This document shows, one piece after another, positions 8,557 through 8,598 of a stretch of DNA of 8,598 bases. The position numbers and the translations under genes are program-made. The first letter of the stretch is position 1. Every line of letters begins with the position of its first letter. The notes beneath the pieces were generated by a model. The model did not search any database. It saw only the letters and a list, made by a program, of their open reading frames with translations, and was not told where the DNA came from. The DNA is taken from positions 1 through 8,598 of the forward strand of contig JAIOYD010000051.1 in assembly GCA_021741285.1 (NCBI GenBank), read 5' to 3'. Origin of the DNA: Rickettsiaceae bacterium (GTDB taxonomy: Bacteria; Pseudomonadota; Alphaproteobacteria; Rickettsiales; Rickettsiaceae).

Positions 8557-8598
8557 TTTATGAATAGAGGCTCTCAGTAAAAATTAACTATAAATTAG

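Overview
The window looks like chromosomal DNA of an intracellular alphaproteobacterium, most likely from the Rickettsiales (Rickettsiaceae-like). This is inferred from the AT-rich base composition and the A/T-ending codons. The surface protein has a Rickettsia Sca/rOmp-style autotransporter barrel, and the DnaE N-terminus resembles rickettsial DnaE. Degraded gene remains in an intergenic spacer also fit reductive genome evolution. No named species can be fixed from the sequence alone.

Left part (1-453): there is no intact gene. On the minus strand, positions 251-103 hold the decayed 3' end of a glutathione synthetase gene (gshB), recognised by its family motif EINITSPTG and broken by a one-base frameshift. 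To its right is a spacer with a 12-bp inverted repeat and a plausible promoter for the next gene.

Plus-strand block (454-6908): first comes a secreted 502-residue autotransporter with a short passenger of unknown function. After a 193-base gap come ugd (UDP-glucose 6-dehydrogenase) and dnaE (replicative DNA polymerase III alpha subunit). These two overlap by 11 bases, with dnaE starting at a GTG inside the end of ugd.

Minus-strand block (8525-6958): an ABC-2 permease (Wzm-like) and its ATPase (Wzt-like) overlap by ATGA and run convergently towards dnaE. They form a two-gene polysaccharide or O-antigen-type exporter.

Functional links: ugd supplies UDP-glucuronate, a precursor of acidic surface polysaccharides, and the ABC pair probably exports a lipid-linked glycan across the inner membrane. 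Together with the autotransporter, the non-replication genes point to building the cell envelope. That connection is inferred from family roles and proximity; the two blocks are on opposite strands and are not one operon. I saw no CRISPR array, tRNA, rRNA, insertion sequence or clearly new multi-gene system. The least explained items are the autotransporter passenger and the decayed gshB locus.
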